Shown: piece by piece, positions 34,318-45,600 of the stretch
Layout of the letters: each line of letters starts with the position of its first letter
Numbering within the stretch: position 1 is the stretch's first letter
Source of the DNA: Prunella strophiata
Taxonomy: Eukaryota; Chordata; Aves; Passeriformes; Prunellidae
Assembly: GCA_036583965.1 (NCBI GenBank)
Contig: JAZBQD010000015.1
Location: forward strand, 65,502,330-65,566,329
Reading direction: 5' to 3'
DNA: 64,000 bases
Program-made: the position numbers and the translations under genes
Notes under the pieces: generated by a model
The model's input: the letters and a program-made list of their open reading frames with translations, nothing else
What the model was told of the DNA's origin: nothing
The model's database searches: none

Positions 34318-34775
34318 GTGAGATCCTGGTTGCAGTACTGTGCTTAACCTTTTCCCAGCAGTATGACCAAGTTTAAGGTAAATCAGAGGAGGTCCAGAAT
34401 GCAACAATAGGAATGTCAAGAGATTTAGAAGTGACCTATAAGGAAAACATGAGGAACTTTCCTTTTTTTATTCCTTTCCCATCAAAAAAAGAGAAAATGG
34501 TCTACCCTTATGGCCTCCAGTATAGCAAGGTCTGTCATAAAGAGGTCGGCAGTTACTTGTTCTGCAGGTTTGTGATCACAGGGGAAATAAACCCAGTGAG
34601 TTTGCAACAGAGATTAGCTCCTGTATTAGAAAAGCTGCATTTATAAGGGTAGCAAAGTGGTGAAACAGATTGACTAGGAAGATCATGAAATTGCCTCAGA
34701 AAGAATTGGTATTAGACAGTGCTGTCACAGATGCTCTAGGAAACATTTTGCCTGTTTCATGTCAGGGGACCTCTT
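34318..34775 (+). mobile_element. ancient, diverged CR1 3' region
   Basis: Despite heavy divergence the plus strand follows the C-terminal ORF2 and 3' UTR of a CR1 type widespread in amniotes. Matches in order are GGTTGCAGTACTGTG (about 34330), GAGGTCCAGAATGCAACAA, GTGACCTATAAGGAAAACATGAGG, TATTAGAAAAGC with TATAAGGGTAGCAAAGTGG, AACAGATTGACTAGG, then TTAGACAGTGCTGTCA and CATGTCAGGGGACCT. Colinearity over about 450 bp is the main support, since no single word is decisive. Frames are broken by indels (34413-34646 and 34670-34912 hold pieces). It is clearly older than the other CR1 copies here. Confidence 0.75.
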
Positions 34776-37700
34776 CCTTCTCTGCATTTCTGTGGGGGAA
34801 GAGTGGTTATGCTGGGGGCAGCATACCAATGGTTGCCATCAGCCAGTTCTTTGATCTGCAGGCAATTCCTCTCTTGGCTGAAGCAGATGGCAATTCAGAC
34901 AAGTTGCCATGAGCTCAGAATGGCCTCATTTCCCACACCAACATTAACAAGCTGCTGATCTCTCCTGCCTGGAGTATCCCCTTACATTCTGTGCTCTTCA
35001 CATTCTGTGGTGCTGGGTTACTGCTAAGCAGACAAAAAAGTGCTGCTAGAGCAAAGAGCAGACTTGATTTTGTTCCTCCTTCAGTAGTTATCAGTCATCA
35101 TCACTACCACAAGACTGGGTGTCAACATGTAGCTCAGCCAATGAGGAACACTAAAATATGTTCTGGCCCAGATTCAGGTGGAAGAAATGCTACCTTGGTC
35201 CCAGAGCCAGCCATTAGGACAGAAGGACAATGGTGGCATTCAGGCTGTCTGACACCATGTTCCTGTGCCTCTGCCAAAGACATCCTGGTATCATGACTTT
35301 AGCAAACCTTGTGAAGTCCTGGGATCACTGATTCACAAATCTTTCTCTATGAATAAACCTCCCTGATTCTCCCCAGGATTCATCTCTTTCTTTCTATTTT
35401 TTCCCCATCTCTGATTGAAGGACAGAAGGATGGTATTGCAGAAAGATTTTCACTGCAGAAAGGGTTGAATCAAGTACCATTTTGTGGTTGATGTTGTTTG
35501 TTTGTGTTTTGCTTTGGTTGTGGTTTTTTTATAATAAGCGGTGAGTGCTCAGGAATTCATACCCACTGCTGTGGTAAATATTAGCTCTCCAGTTACTGAA
35601 CATTGGCCCTCTACTCTGTAACACTGCTTTGCTTAGGAATGGTGCTGTTTAGGTCCTTTTTCCCCTTGTTTTGCTGCTATTAAAACTGGGCTTCTAATGA
35701 AAGTAAAATTTTGTTATCTGCAGGCCTGAGGTGCTAATGTTTTACTTCTTTCTTTTTCTCAGGAGGGGATGAAAGTGCATATTTTAGTTCCTAGCATCCA
35801 TTACAAATTCTATACCTTTACTTTTTTCTGCTTCTCTGCTACCTATTTGGGCAGGATTGCTGTCCCTCAATGGACTCCACCCTCCAGAATGGGAAAGTGT
35901 AGGAGATGATCCACCACCTTACCTAGGGAACCCTTCAGATCAAGGGCCAGCCTGCTGGCAAAGTACTCAGTGTCTGCATTACTGTGCATGTGATGGATCA
36001 TACATTCCTGGCTGGCTTACAGATGGACTGATCCATTTGCCTTGTCTGCAGGCATGAGTGAGAGCTTCCTGCCATTGACTCTCCCAAAAAATCCTCCCTG
36101 TCACATCATTCAGAGAAGCACTTTTCATTGGGGGAAGCAGTGAAAACACGTGCCCTGCTTGAAGCACCTGCTGCCTGTAGAGCAAGACTTCCATGACCCA
36201 TGGTGTGAGGAGACAGCTCCAGCTCTGTTCTCCGTGTCAAAAAATACAGGCACCAGAGGGAGACAAAGTGAGGGAGAAAGTAAGGTCAACAGCTAGGACA
36301 AGTGGATTAGGAGAGTGGAAGTGGGAAGTGTTGTAAACGCGTGGGAAGGGGAAAGTGACAGAGATGCTTGAAAGAGGAAGAGAACTAAGAGAAGAACATG
36401 GGTGAAAGCCAGTGAGATAAGGAGTAAAAAAACCCAAGGGACTGGCTGACACTTAGCAGCTGGATACATGGTATGTTCCCAGCTAAATTTATATAATAAC
36501 TTATTATTTAAATCTTGCGTTGCTGTTTTCCCTATCCTGATCTTTTCTTGGTACAAGCTCCAATTTTAGGACTCTTCTTCAGGAAAAAAGAGTAAGATAG
36601 AAAACCAATAATTAAGAGATGCTATTAGAAGGAAAAAACTATCAGTGTTTCAAAGCTTCTTTCACAGGTGAAATTGTTTAGAAGGAAATATATTTGTCAT
36701 CTGTCACTTAGATGCCTTGTTCACCTTATGCTACTTCCTTGAAAGTGGATCTCCAGCCAACCATTCATCATCTGCTTTCCTAGCATTCTTTCCAGCATTT
36801 CTAAGCCCTGGCACGTTTCCATTTCTGTACTCTAATTTTAAAAAGTTACTTCTGTTGTTACATATCCAGAATAGTAATCTTTTTGATACCAAACAGCAAT
36901 ATATTTTCAGGAACGGCTGTTTAACTGCTTAAAAAGCAATAGTTCATGTTTCACTATTGCTTTAAAAATGTTTTGTTAGCAGGTCTTCATGGCTATTATT
37001 TTTGGAACACTCTAGAACACAATATTTTGGGTGTTTGTCTTTTTCTTTGATGATTCTGTGAGTAGTTACAGAGTCTGCAAAACCCACAATAAAAGTGCAG
37101 CTAATGAAATGTGGAAAAGCAGGACTGAGGGTAAAAAGCAGAGCAGGTGAGCTGAGAGGCCAAGAAACTGGGTGGTTTGGCAAAGTAGCTTGACGGCTGG
37201 AAATTTCAAGACAAATTAGGAGGAGCTCTGGGATCTAGACATGCAGTCTGCACTAAATATCTTTGTCTCCTGTTCTCCCACCCTACAGATGAGTAATCTC
37301 CAGTGATGTCAGTGGGCGTTATCCTCACGTCCTGAGGGTAATAGATTGGGCCCCTGTAGTGTAAGTAATGCCTCATTTTCTCTTAAGCTGGAAAATCATC
37401 TGAGTTTCCCCTAAATGTTCCACAAGGGAGCTGAGAGGGAGGAAGAAAGGTTTAATATTCCTTTCTAGTTGCATCACTTGCGTGTTTCGCAGTTGAGCTG
37501 CAGAGTACAAACGCAGATTTGGAATTGTTAAATGACAAGAGTGATTGCTTAGCTCCTCAAATATTTTGGCTGTTTGGATACTCAGCCAAGCTGCAGTTCT
37601 TCCCCCAGCAAATGCACTCATGGGAGAGCAAATGGTAAAGAACACGAACAGCCTGAAGTTGAGTGACTGTGCTTTTGGCAGCAAGGTGCCAGCTGTCATT

Positions 37701-37934
37701 GGAAACAAGTCCAGAATTTGTTGTGAGGTTCTTCCTAAGGAAAGTGGATCTTCAAAAAAGTTACAAAAGGAATGCAGCAATTCAGCAGTGTTTGCTAATG
37801 ATGTTTATGCTACTTTATATTGGAAAAATGGCTAGTCATAAACTACTTCTGACAATGAAGTTCCTTGTTCTATACAAAGATGCACACACAAAAATTGGCA
37901 GGGGGAAGGTGTCCTGATTCTTTAGGCTCATGAG
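34776..37934. other. non-coding stretch, no recognised gene
   Basis: No recognised gene or mobile element. A 135-codon minus frame (37373-37780) and a few shorter frames have no motifs. A T/G-rich patch lies at about 35495-35530. Confidence 0.6.
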
Positions 37935-38127
37935 TGTTGAGTTGTGGTTGCCATGGGACAGAAAGAAAGAAATGGAAGATGTTTCTCGCAGCGGCTTGTG
38001 AGAATTTTCAGGGAGTTGTAGAAATGTACTAACTTGTTAGTATAAAAAATCTACAGGTAGTATTTTTCTAGTTTGATTTCTATTCTTCTCAAGGACAGTG
38101 TGTAAGAAAAGTGTTTTTATTAACTAA

Positions 38128-38164
38128 CCAATCAAATAGATTATATGGTAACACTCTATATAAA
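38128..38164 (+). promoter_or_regulatory. LTR core promoter: CCAAT and TATA
   Basis: CCAAT at 38128-38132 is followed 24 bp later by TATATAAA at 38157-38164. Both are in the plus-strand LTR and spaced as in a standard RNA polymerase II promoter. Confidence 0.6.
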
Positions 38165-38180
38165 CTACACAATTCTTTGG

Positions 38181-38186
38181 AATAAA
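38181..38186 (+). terminator. LTR poly(A) signal AATAAA
   Basis: AATAAA (in GGAATAAAGTC) 17 bp after the TATA box. The very short TATA-to-AATAAA distance is typical of LTRs in which the poly(A) signal lies at or upstream of the transcript start. Confidence 0.6.
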
Positions 38187-38255
38187 GTCTTTCTTTGCTT
38201 TTCTACAATACTACTTCTCACCTACTCCTGTGTCATTCTCTTCACAAAAGTAACA

Positions 38256-39352
38256 TTGAGTAAATTTAATTTTTAAAAAAGGGAATAAAACCCAAAGTGG
38301 GTGCTCAGAGAACCTGAAATCCTACCCATGTGAAATTTTTATGAATTATGAAAATGGGCACTGCGCTGTAGGAAACATCCAAGGAAATGCTGTAAGCTTT
38401 CTAGAGGAAGCCTAGCACAGAGGTAGATGCTTTTCAGATATTTAAGGGTCTATCCTTCATGTAAATGCTTAGTTTCCCTTAACAAGGAAGAAAGGGGAGG
38501 TTGGGAAAGATGGGAAGAAATGACTAGAACAAATGTTAACTTTGCAGATCCCAAGTGGAAGCAACAGAGAGAGAGAGAGAGAGTAATTTCACACCTGACC
38601 CTTCCAGGAGCTGAAGCTCTGCCTCATACTAGGACACAGGTGGCTGAACATCAGCCCTGGCACATGGAGAGTGACATGCCACACAAAAATGAAATTAGGG
38701 AGGGCTCAGGGCAGCCCATTGCTCCCTCTTTTTCATTGAATGATCTTCTTAGCTGTCCTGCAGTTTTGGCTTGAGTTTACCAGAGCTCACTCGAAGTAAG
38801 AGCATTTCTCTTTGATGTGAGTAAAGCAGATCCATAGCCCATGCATACTGAAGTTTAATAAAATATATCCTTTATTCATAACTGCCTTTCCAGCATTGCT
38901 GCAGCAATTCAATTTAATTTGTGGGTAGGAATGATTTACATGCAAAGAACAAGTACTTCAAAGTATGTGAAGATAAGAGACTTATGTAAAAATTAAGCGG
39001 TCTATGGGCTGCAGGATAACTGCAGTAGCTTTTGCATCCCAGCCAGAGACCTCAGAGAAGTACCAGACTGAGAGAACACTCCAACTGGAACAGCACAAAA
39101 CAGATCTTTAATGAAAGCAATTGAAATAACACTAAATAAACTGTTTTAATGGAGTTCCAAAGAGATGTGTAAAAGCTGCTAGTAAAGTCAATTGAAGGCC
39201 TGTCACAGTGCCTCAAAAGTCCCTTCACAGCCCTCCTGCTGGCAGCAGTTCAAGTCTCTTTACAGCACATTAGAGGTAAGTGCAGCAGTATTATACCAGG
39301 ACCTTTGAAAAACTAATAAAAATATTCTCTCTGTGAGAGAAACCCACTGCTG
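38256..39352. other. non-coding stretch; possible 3' UTR of the candidate exon
   Basis: It contains an AG microsatellite (38566-38583). If the minus-strand candidate exon at 39353-39610 is real, this would be its 3' UTR. Minus-strand poly(A) signals are ATTAAA at 39145-39150 and 39107-39112, and AATAAA at 38871-38876. The frame at 38427-38774 has no motif. Confidence 0.45.
38566..38583. repeat. (AG)9 microsatellite
   Basis: Eighteen bases of pure AG repeat. Confidence 0.93.
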
Positions 39353-39610
39353 CTAGGAGAGGAACTGCGTGCCCTTTGGTCTGGGAGTCATTTGTTTCTT
39401 CAGCTGGGATAAAGAGTCTTTAATAATTCGCAAAGCTATTGTTAATAGTTGTATTCCCTGCACTTGCCTCCTAATAGCAAGAGACATCCATCCAAATGTG
39501 CTGCTCAAAATCAGGCCTAAACAATAAAGTTCAGTGGCCCAAAAGTCCTTTTCCAAATTGTGGCCTGCATTGGATAGGTTAAACTGTAGCTTATGCCGAG
39601 TAGCACTAAC
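39353..39610 (-). other. candidate C-terminal exon, small membrane protein (unrecognised)
   Basis: On the minus strand 85 codons are open up to a TAG at 39353-39355. The frame begins right after CTCACAGCAG, which can serve as a 3' splice site, although CAG|GTTAGT is equally donor-like. Composition looks protein-like: a polar N-terminal part (KLQFNLSNAGHNLEKDF), then a hydrophobic segment ELYCLGLILSSTFGWMSLAI that could span a membrane, then RRQVQGIQLL and an amphipathic stretch ending in LKKQ. Three CpG dinucleotides fall in the frame, unusual for this window. Minus-strand ATTAAA signals lie about 200 bp past the stop. An upstream extension gives an in-frame ATG at about 39629-39631. I do not recognise the protein. 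It could be a last exon of an unknown gene, a lineage-specific ORF, an old viral fragment or chance. Confidence 0.28.
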
Positions 39611-42600
39611 CTGCTGTGAGACCATGCTCATGCAGGTCTCACAGCAGAAACCCTCTCTGCTTGGCCAATGATCTCGTGCTGTGTGAGGATGTGAACATGG
39701 GGGAAGTGTATGAGGTGAAGTTCTGGTCCTTTTTGTTTGTCAGTACTGACCTGTGCCATAGGGAGGCTTCTGTGGAAACGCAGTGCAGCGAGATGCAGGG
39801 AGCAGTGCCTTCCCTTTCCCCTGTGGTGATGGCTCACCTGGGAGAGCAGAGTTTCTGCAGCAAATATAATGGGTGCCCACCTTTAAAATTAACAGTAGAT
39901 TGCCTCTGCTATGGAAACTGCTGTTTTCCCTTGCCACGTACCTAAACCTATAAAAAACTAATCTAATAGAATTTTTGTCCAGGCCCATAAAACCAACATG
40001 GCAGCATTAAATCTTCTGTCTCCTGGGAGTACTGGAAGCAAGTTCTGTGACTGCTGAGAAGACGACCCCACACTAGGCATGAATACAAAAACTGTTGAAG
40101 GTGCATCTGTGTTACTGGTATTGTGTATGTATTGCTACATTGGATGCAGAGTATGAAAAGATTCATGATGTCAAATGAAAGATTTTGAACCAACAAGTGG
40201 AGTTTGTTGAACAGAGGACCAAGAGCCCAATTTGCACAATATTATAAACAAAAGATTCTAAAAAAGTGTTTGTTTCAATTTAATTTTACAATCTGTATTT
40301 TACCTTTCATTTTAAAATTTTTATTCTGATCTGTGATAGCACAAATTATTTTTACCAATCATAGAAAGAATGTTGGATAATTTCATTCCAAAACCAGAAA
40401 AGGAATGCTTATTTTCTGCTAAAGGTTTTAATTCCTATCAGGGCTGTAATTTTTTTATACATGGAGTAGTTCAGATGGCAAGATTTCAGGTGGCTCTTTT
40501 GACAGTAATTTGGAACAGGTACCAAAAAGTGAAAGAGCCTTGGAAAAATCCTTCTTAAATAAGGGCCAAAAAAATCCTTTCTGCCATAATCACTGCATTC
40601 TGTACAATTCACATATTTTCTAAAGAAATTATTCAAGTTATGGTACAGGAGCATTTTAAAGAATTGTTTTTAAATCTCTCCTTGTGAACCCGTGCTCTGC
40701 TTAATACCATAAGCAGAGCTGCATAGCCTTAGCAGGAAGGAAAACAATGAACAAGCTAATATTAAGCTTCTCAAAGTTGAACTGTTTTCAGCAGGAAAGA
40801 AATTTGAAGACACTAGACATTAGACCAAGCTAAAAGCAAGGATTGTTGGGTATGTTATGAGATATGGGGCATGGGAAGAGGATGCTGGTTTGTAGTTTCT
40901 CTGTGTAACATCTGACCTGTGTCTGGTGGCAGAGGATTAGTGTATGGGATTCCAGTAAAAAGGTTTATCTCTTGGTGGGGAAAAGAGAGACAATGTGGTG
41001 GCCAAAAGGGTGGCAGGCATTGGGTCCCCCAGAGCCCTGCATAGCCACAGAATAACTTTCTCACGGGCACTGGATTAGCAGGTTTGCACTGAGAAGAGCA
41101 AAATAATCCGTGTTTATAGTAAATGCATTCATCTCATGGCTGCTGCTGTTTTAGTTCCAAATTTGTATGCACACATAATTCTGTTTAGATCCAGACAGAT
41201 GGAGAAAACTTTTAGCTGTCATTTTTGTTACATTTTAGACAATCAAAGTATCTCCCTGTGGCCTCTTCTGCTGCACCCAGCCTAGGATATGGATCACTAG
41301 TGGCACATAAAGATACATGCCTGTGCTGTGTGATTCTGTATCTTTGTTTTTACTATCTGCCATAACCAGTAACAAAGAGATTTGTGCAGATGACTATCAA
41401 CAGTCGCTGGAAAGACATCGAAGCCCCAAGGTCCTAGTAAACCTTGTGTCTCCCCAAGCAGGCTGGCTGTGATCTGGTTTCCTCATCTCCAAGGGCACAA
41501 CACATAAGCTGATTAATGGAGTGGATGGCATTGCTACAGCCTCCCAAGGCCTCCACGTTTCACATACACAACAGCCCCCCTCAATAGAAATGGGGGTAAG
41601 AAAAGGCCAAGAGACATCTGTTGTTTGTGTTTTGTAATGCCTTAGGTGGGCAAATTGTGTTCCCTTCACCTTTGCAGTGATGTACAATTGTCCATTTGGT
41701 TGTATGATGATAAATTACATCAGAGAAAAGAGGCATAAGACATCTGCACATTTGGAAAATGGGGAATTAAATCATGGGAGTAGTTTAAAGACCTCAATGT
41801 ATGTACTTGCTGATGCTGTATACTGCTTTTGAGCTGCACGTGGTGGCATCTGGCTCTACCATTTATTGTGATCTTAAAAAGGGCAAGGGGATCTTAAAAA
41901 CTATATCTGTTGAGGAAAATATCCCGTAGTAGTGATGCAGCAGTTCAGAAAAGCCATCAGAAGAGGTTTTTGTCTGTTTATCTCCACATCCAAGATGAAA
42001 GCAGGACTGTATTGAGCTAAAAGTTGGCAAAAGGACTGGGAGAGAGCAGATTTGGGCAAGGCTTTGGATGTCCTTCTTTGGCTTTTGCTGCTGGGGTGTA
42101 GGACCCTGCCTGGCAGCTGGACATGACACGTGTGTGGCAGGTGGGTACAAGCACACTGTTACCCTGCCAGAGAGTGCTTGGTGCCTCTCCACTGCACCAC
42201 TGCAAAAGCCCTGTGCTCTGGCAACCGTTCTCCCGTGCAAAATGCTTTTGAGCTACTCAGGATAATTGGATGGGAGGATTACGTGTTTAGGATGAACTTG
42301 GATTTGTTCCATTTGAACTGTAAATGCAGGGTTTATTTAAATGTCCTATGCTGAAAAAGACCTATTGCCTTGTAGTTGTTGTACAAGCAAGTGTGTACAT
42401 GATAAAAGACAAGAAAACTGAAGGAAAACTTAGATTATTTGTAGGCTCAGGTGATAAATAAGCTGAATAATATTAAAAAAAATATATTTGGAAACTCATT
42501 CTCAAATGCATCTAGTGTATGTCTGTTCCTGGCAAAGTAGATGAGAGACTAGTTCTTCCTCCTGTACTTCTCTCTTCCCTTTGATTTTTTTCCAGCCTCC

Positions 42601-45600
42601 TTTTCCTTGCAAAGTCTTTAAAGGATAAAGGCTGATGTCCTTCCTGCTTGACTCTTTTGATGTTGATTTCCCCACACCTTTGCTTTGGTCATTTCAAACT
42701 TGAATCGCTCCTAAAGAAATGCCAAATGCCATGGAAACAAACTCAGCCCTCATGTAATGGGCTTGACCATTAGCTTCCTGTCTTACTGACTTCTCTGCAG
42801 AAGGAATTGAGAACATGAGCCATGGCAAAGCTCCAAAAGCAGAAAAGGACAAATATTGAGGGCATTTTAAAATGCTATTCTGCTGACAACAAACACAATA
42901 AGTAATGGAGGCAAAAGGTCTTCTATGACCTCAATTGAGGAGACATCAGAAATGCCAGGTTAGATGGATCCTTCTTGCTGCTTTCAAAACATTATTTTTA
43001 CCCTAAGGAAAGGGTTTTTATTCCTCCAGAAATGCTCTAAACTTTTTACTTTTAATAAACTGTTTACTTTTATTTTATTCTGGGCCATCCGATATGCATG
43101 AGCAGCCACAACAGTTTTCATAGAATCCCATTGACTCCTTGTTAGCAACTGAGTAAATTCTCATTTTGGCCCTGCAGCAGTACTGAATTAAATCCTCCAG
43201 AATAAAATTTAAAAACTTATTTACTAGTGTAATGTAGGTAAAAAGACATCATCTGTATGTAGCACATAATACACAGTTAAGCTGTAAGTGCCTGAAAGTT
43301 GATAACAAATAATCATTAAAGAATGGGAGGGATCAAATGGATGGCCTAAGGTTTACAATCCATGATAAAGACTGAAGGTGTTGAACGGGAACTTGCACTG
43401 TATTAATTACTAATTTCTTAAACTTCTTGAAAGAATTTTGATCAAGTTGATCAACAAAGACTAGGGATTACAAATTAGACCATGAATGCATCTTTCAGAG
43501 ACCAAAGCTCTGTTCTTTGTCTCTGCATAGTTTCCTACCCCTTTTTTCAGTCTTCTCCTGGTGTTTTTCCCCTTTTTTGTGTATTTTGTTTGTGAGTGTA
43601 TTCCAGGTGCTCTGATTTTGAGCCCCTGTCCTTGCTCTTTGTGCTGGAGCAAGAATTTAATCGTCTTTTCAGGAGAAAAATTATTTGAAGGCAGAAACAT
43701 TGTCTGGTTCTGCAGGAGTCAAAAAATCTTGCAGAAGATAGATTCTATCCATCCAGTTCAGAAGTGATTTTCTGTCTAAAAACTGATTTAGAAAAAAAAC
43801 CAAACACGATGTACTGAATTTTCATTAGAAGTGACACACATGTCTTTGTGTAATTCAAATCAGTAGTGCAGTGGAGTTTGTTGTTTAGATAAACATCTCA
43901 AAGGAGAAGAAAGGCAAATGTGTTGTCTGCCTTTCACAACTGCTTGAAGTCTGGGGCTTGTCCAGCTAGGTGATGGCTGGAATGTGTTCTCTAACTAGCC
44001 ATATATGTGTGCTTGCTCAGTAGGTCACACAAATCTCTGTGGTGCAACTCTTTTCTCTTGTTTAAAGTGGATTGATTGGCATCATTGCATGTTTAATACT
44101 GGAGATTAGAATGCAAAAGCCATCTTTTGGATCATGTTAGGAAACTTCAGTCTCTCCCAGGCTCTTATTTCATCCTACTAATGAAACTGTGGATTTTGAG
44201 GCCAGTCTTCTAAATAGCTTTCCCACATCCCAGAGTACTCTCTGAGCTAGTCTGCAGCATGGGGCCCTTATCCTGCATTTTCATGGGCTCCATGATCACT
44301 AAAGAGATTGGTATGAAACAGTTCTTCTATCCTCTTGGCTGAACATCTTGATTCAAAAAGAATATAAAAGTCTATGCATTTTATTGCCTGATATGGCTTT
44401 TCTGGAAATATTTAGATTTCTAGAGAAATGTCACTCAGGGGTAGAAATCTCTAATTTTGATAATTTAGCATTTTGCTCAGTTGTGAGCCACATTTTGATG
44501 AAGTGGATATTGTTTCCCACTGCTGGAACAGAAAGGTAGCTGAGGATTTCTGCCAGGTGTCATACAATTAAAATCTTTGTCCTAGCTTTTTTGTCAACAA
44601 GATAAAAAGAATAAATATAGGAAATATAAGTTTATACACTTAAGTAAATCCAATATTAAGCACAACATATCATTAAATGGTTCTACTTTATTGAAATGAA
44701 TGCTGGTTAAAAAAATTGTGTGATAGCAAGTACACAAATGCCATGTGAGGAATTACTATTTGGACCTTACAGAGCATTTTTCACTGGTATCTTACTTCAC
44801 ACCTTTCAACAAATTACTGCTTCAACATACAGGTGAGAAACAGAAAGATGGAATTAAGGCTGATTACACTTCCTTTAAAGTATGTCCTGAGAAGAGCTAC
44901 TTCCTTACAAAATACCATGCATACTTTCAGCTTCCTTTGGGAGTAAAAAGATAAGCACTCTGCCACTTCACCTTGTCTAGTGTTAGATTAGTTTGATGTA
45001 CACCTTGGTGCTGACATAACTCACTCTTCCAGACTCCCATCTCATTGCTGTTTGTATTGGGAAAAACCCTTGGCTGTTTTCTTGTCCTAGACCTACTGTA
45101 GTGGAAATAGTGTGATGTGGGCAGATGAGAAGCAGAAGTATCCTCTGCTTTCTGTACAGTTTACTTGAGAGGAAAGAATAGCATGTTTGGGAAGGTACAG
45201 AATGAAGAAATGCTACAAATCTGGCAAATAGTGTAAAAACCCAGCATTTAAAAATGCATTTAAAGTAAGTTCTTTTTAATGTAGCATATAATCAACTTAT
45301 GGAGTTTTATGTCAGAAGATGTTACTTAGCCAAATAGATAGCAAGAGTAATAAAAAAAAAAAATAAATAAAATCAAGCACTTCTATAAAAAGTAGTAGTA
45401 ATTGAGTCTTTATTGGGTGGACCAAAAACTTATAAGGGTCCTGGCAAGTCTTTTCAGGGCATAAACTGAAAAGAAAGGCTTTTCTTCATTGTGTATCACA
45501 GGTTTTAGATTTAGCCAGAAACTCAGGAATTTGGCTTTGTCCAAAGACCCAGACCCTAAAGCAACAGCAGAGAACAGTCTCACAAACTAGACCATGAGCT

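Larger units (their letters stand above)
37935..38255 (+). mobile_element. compact solo LTR (class II-like)
   Basis: The 321-bp block starts TGTTGAGTTGTGGTTGCC and ends CACAAAAGTAACA (TG...CA). Plus-strand promoter elements sit in the expected order: CCAAT (38128-38132), TATATAAA (38157-38164), AATAAA (38181-38186), then a pyrimidine-rich R-U5 with TGTGTCATTCT before the terminal CA. The start and end resemble avian ERV LTRs. Flanks give a 5-bp near-duplication, ATGAG (37930-37934) against TTGAG (38256-38260), with one mismatch. There is no primer-binding site or viral gene to either side, so it is a solo LTR. The family is not named with confidence. Confidence 0.72.

Noticed and set aside
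37373..37780. 135-codon minus-strand frame
   Set aside because: No domain, signal or splice context. A length like this is expected a few times by chance in 64 kb read in six frames.
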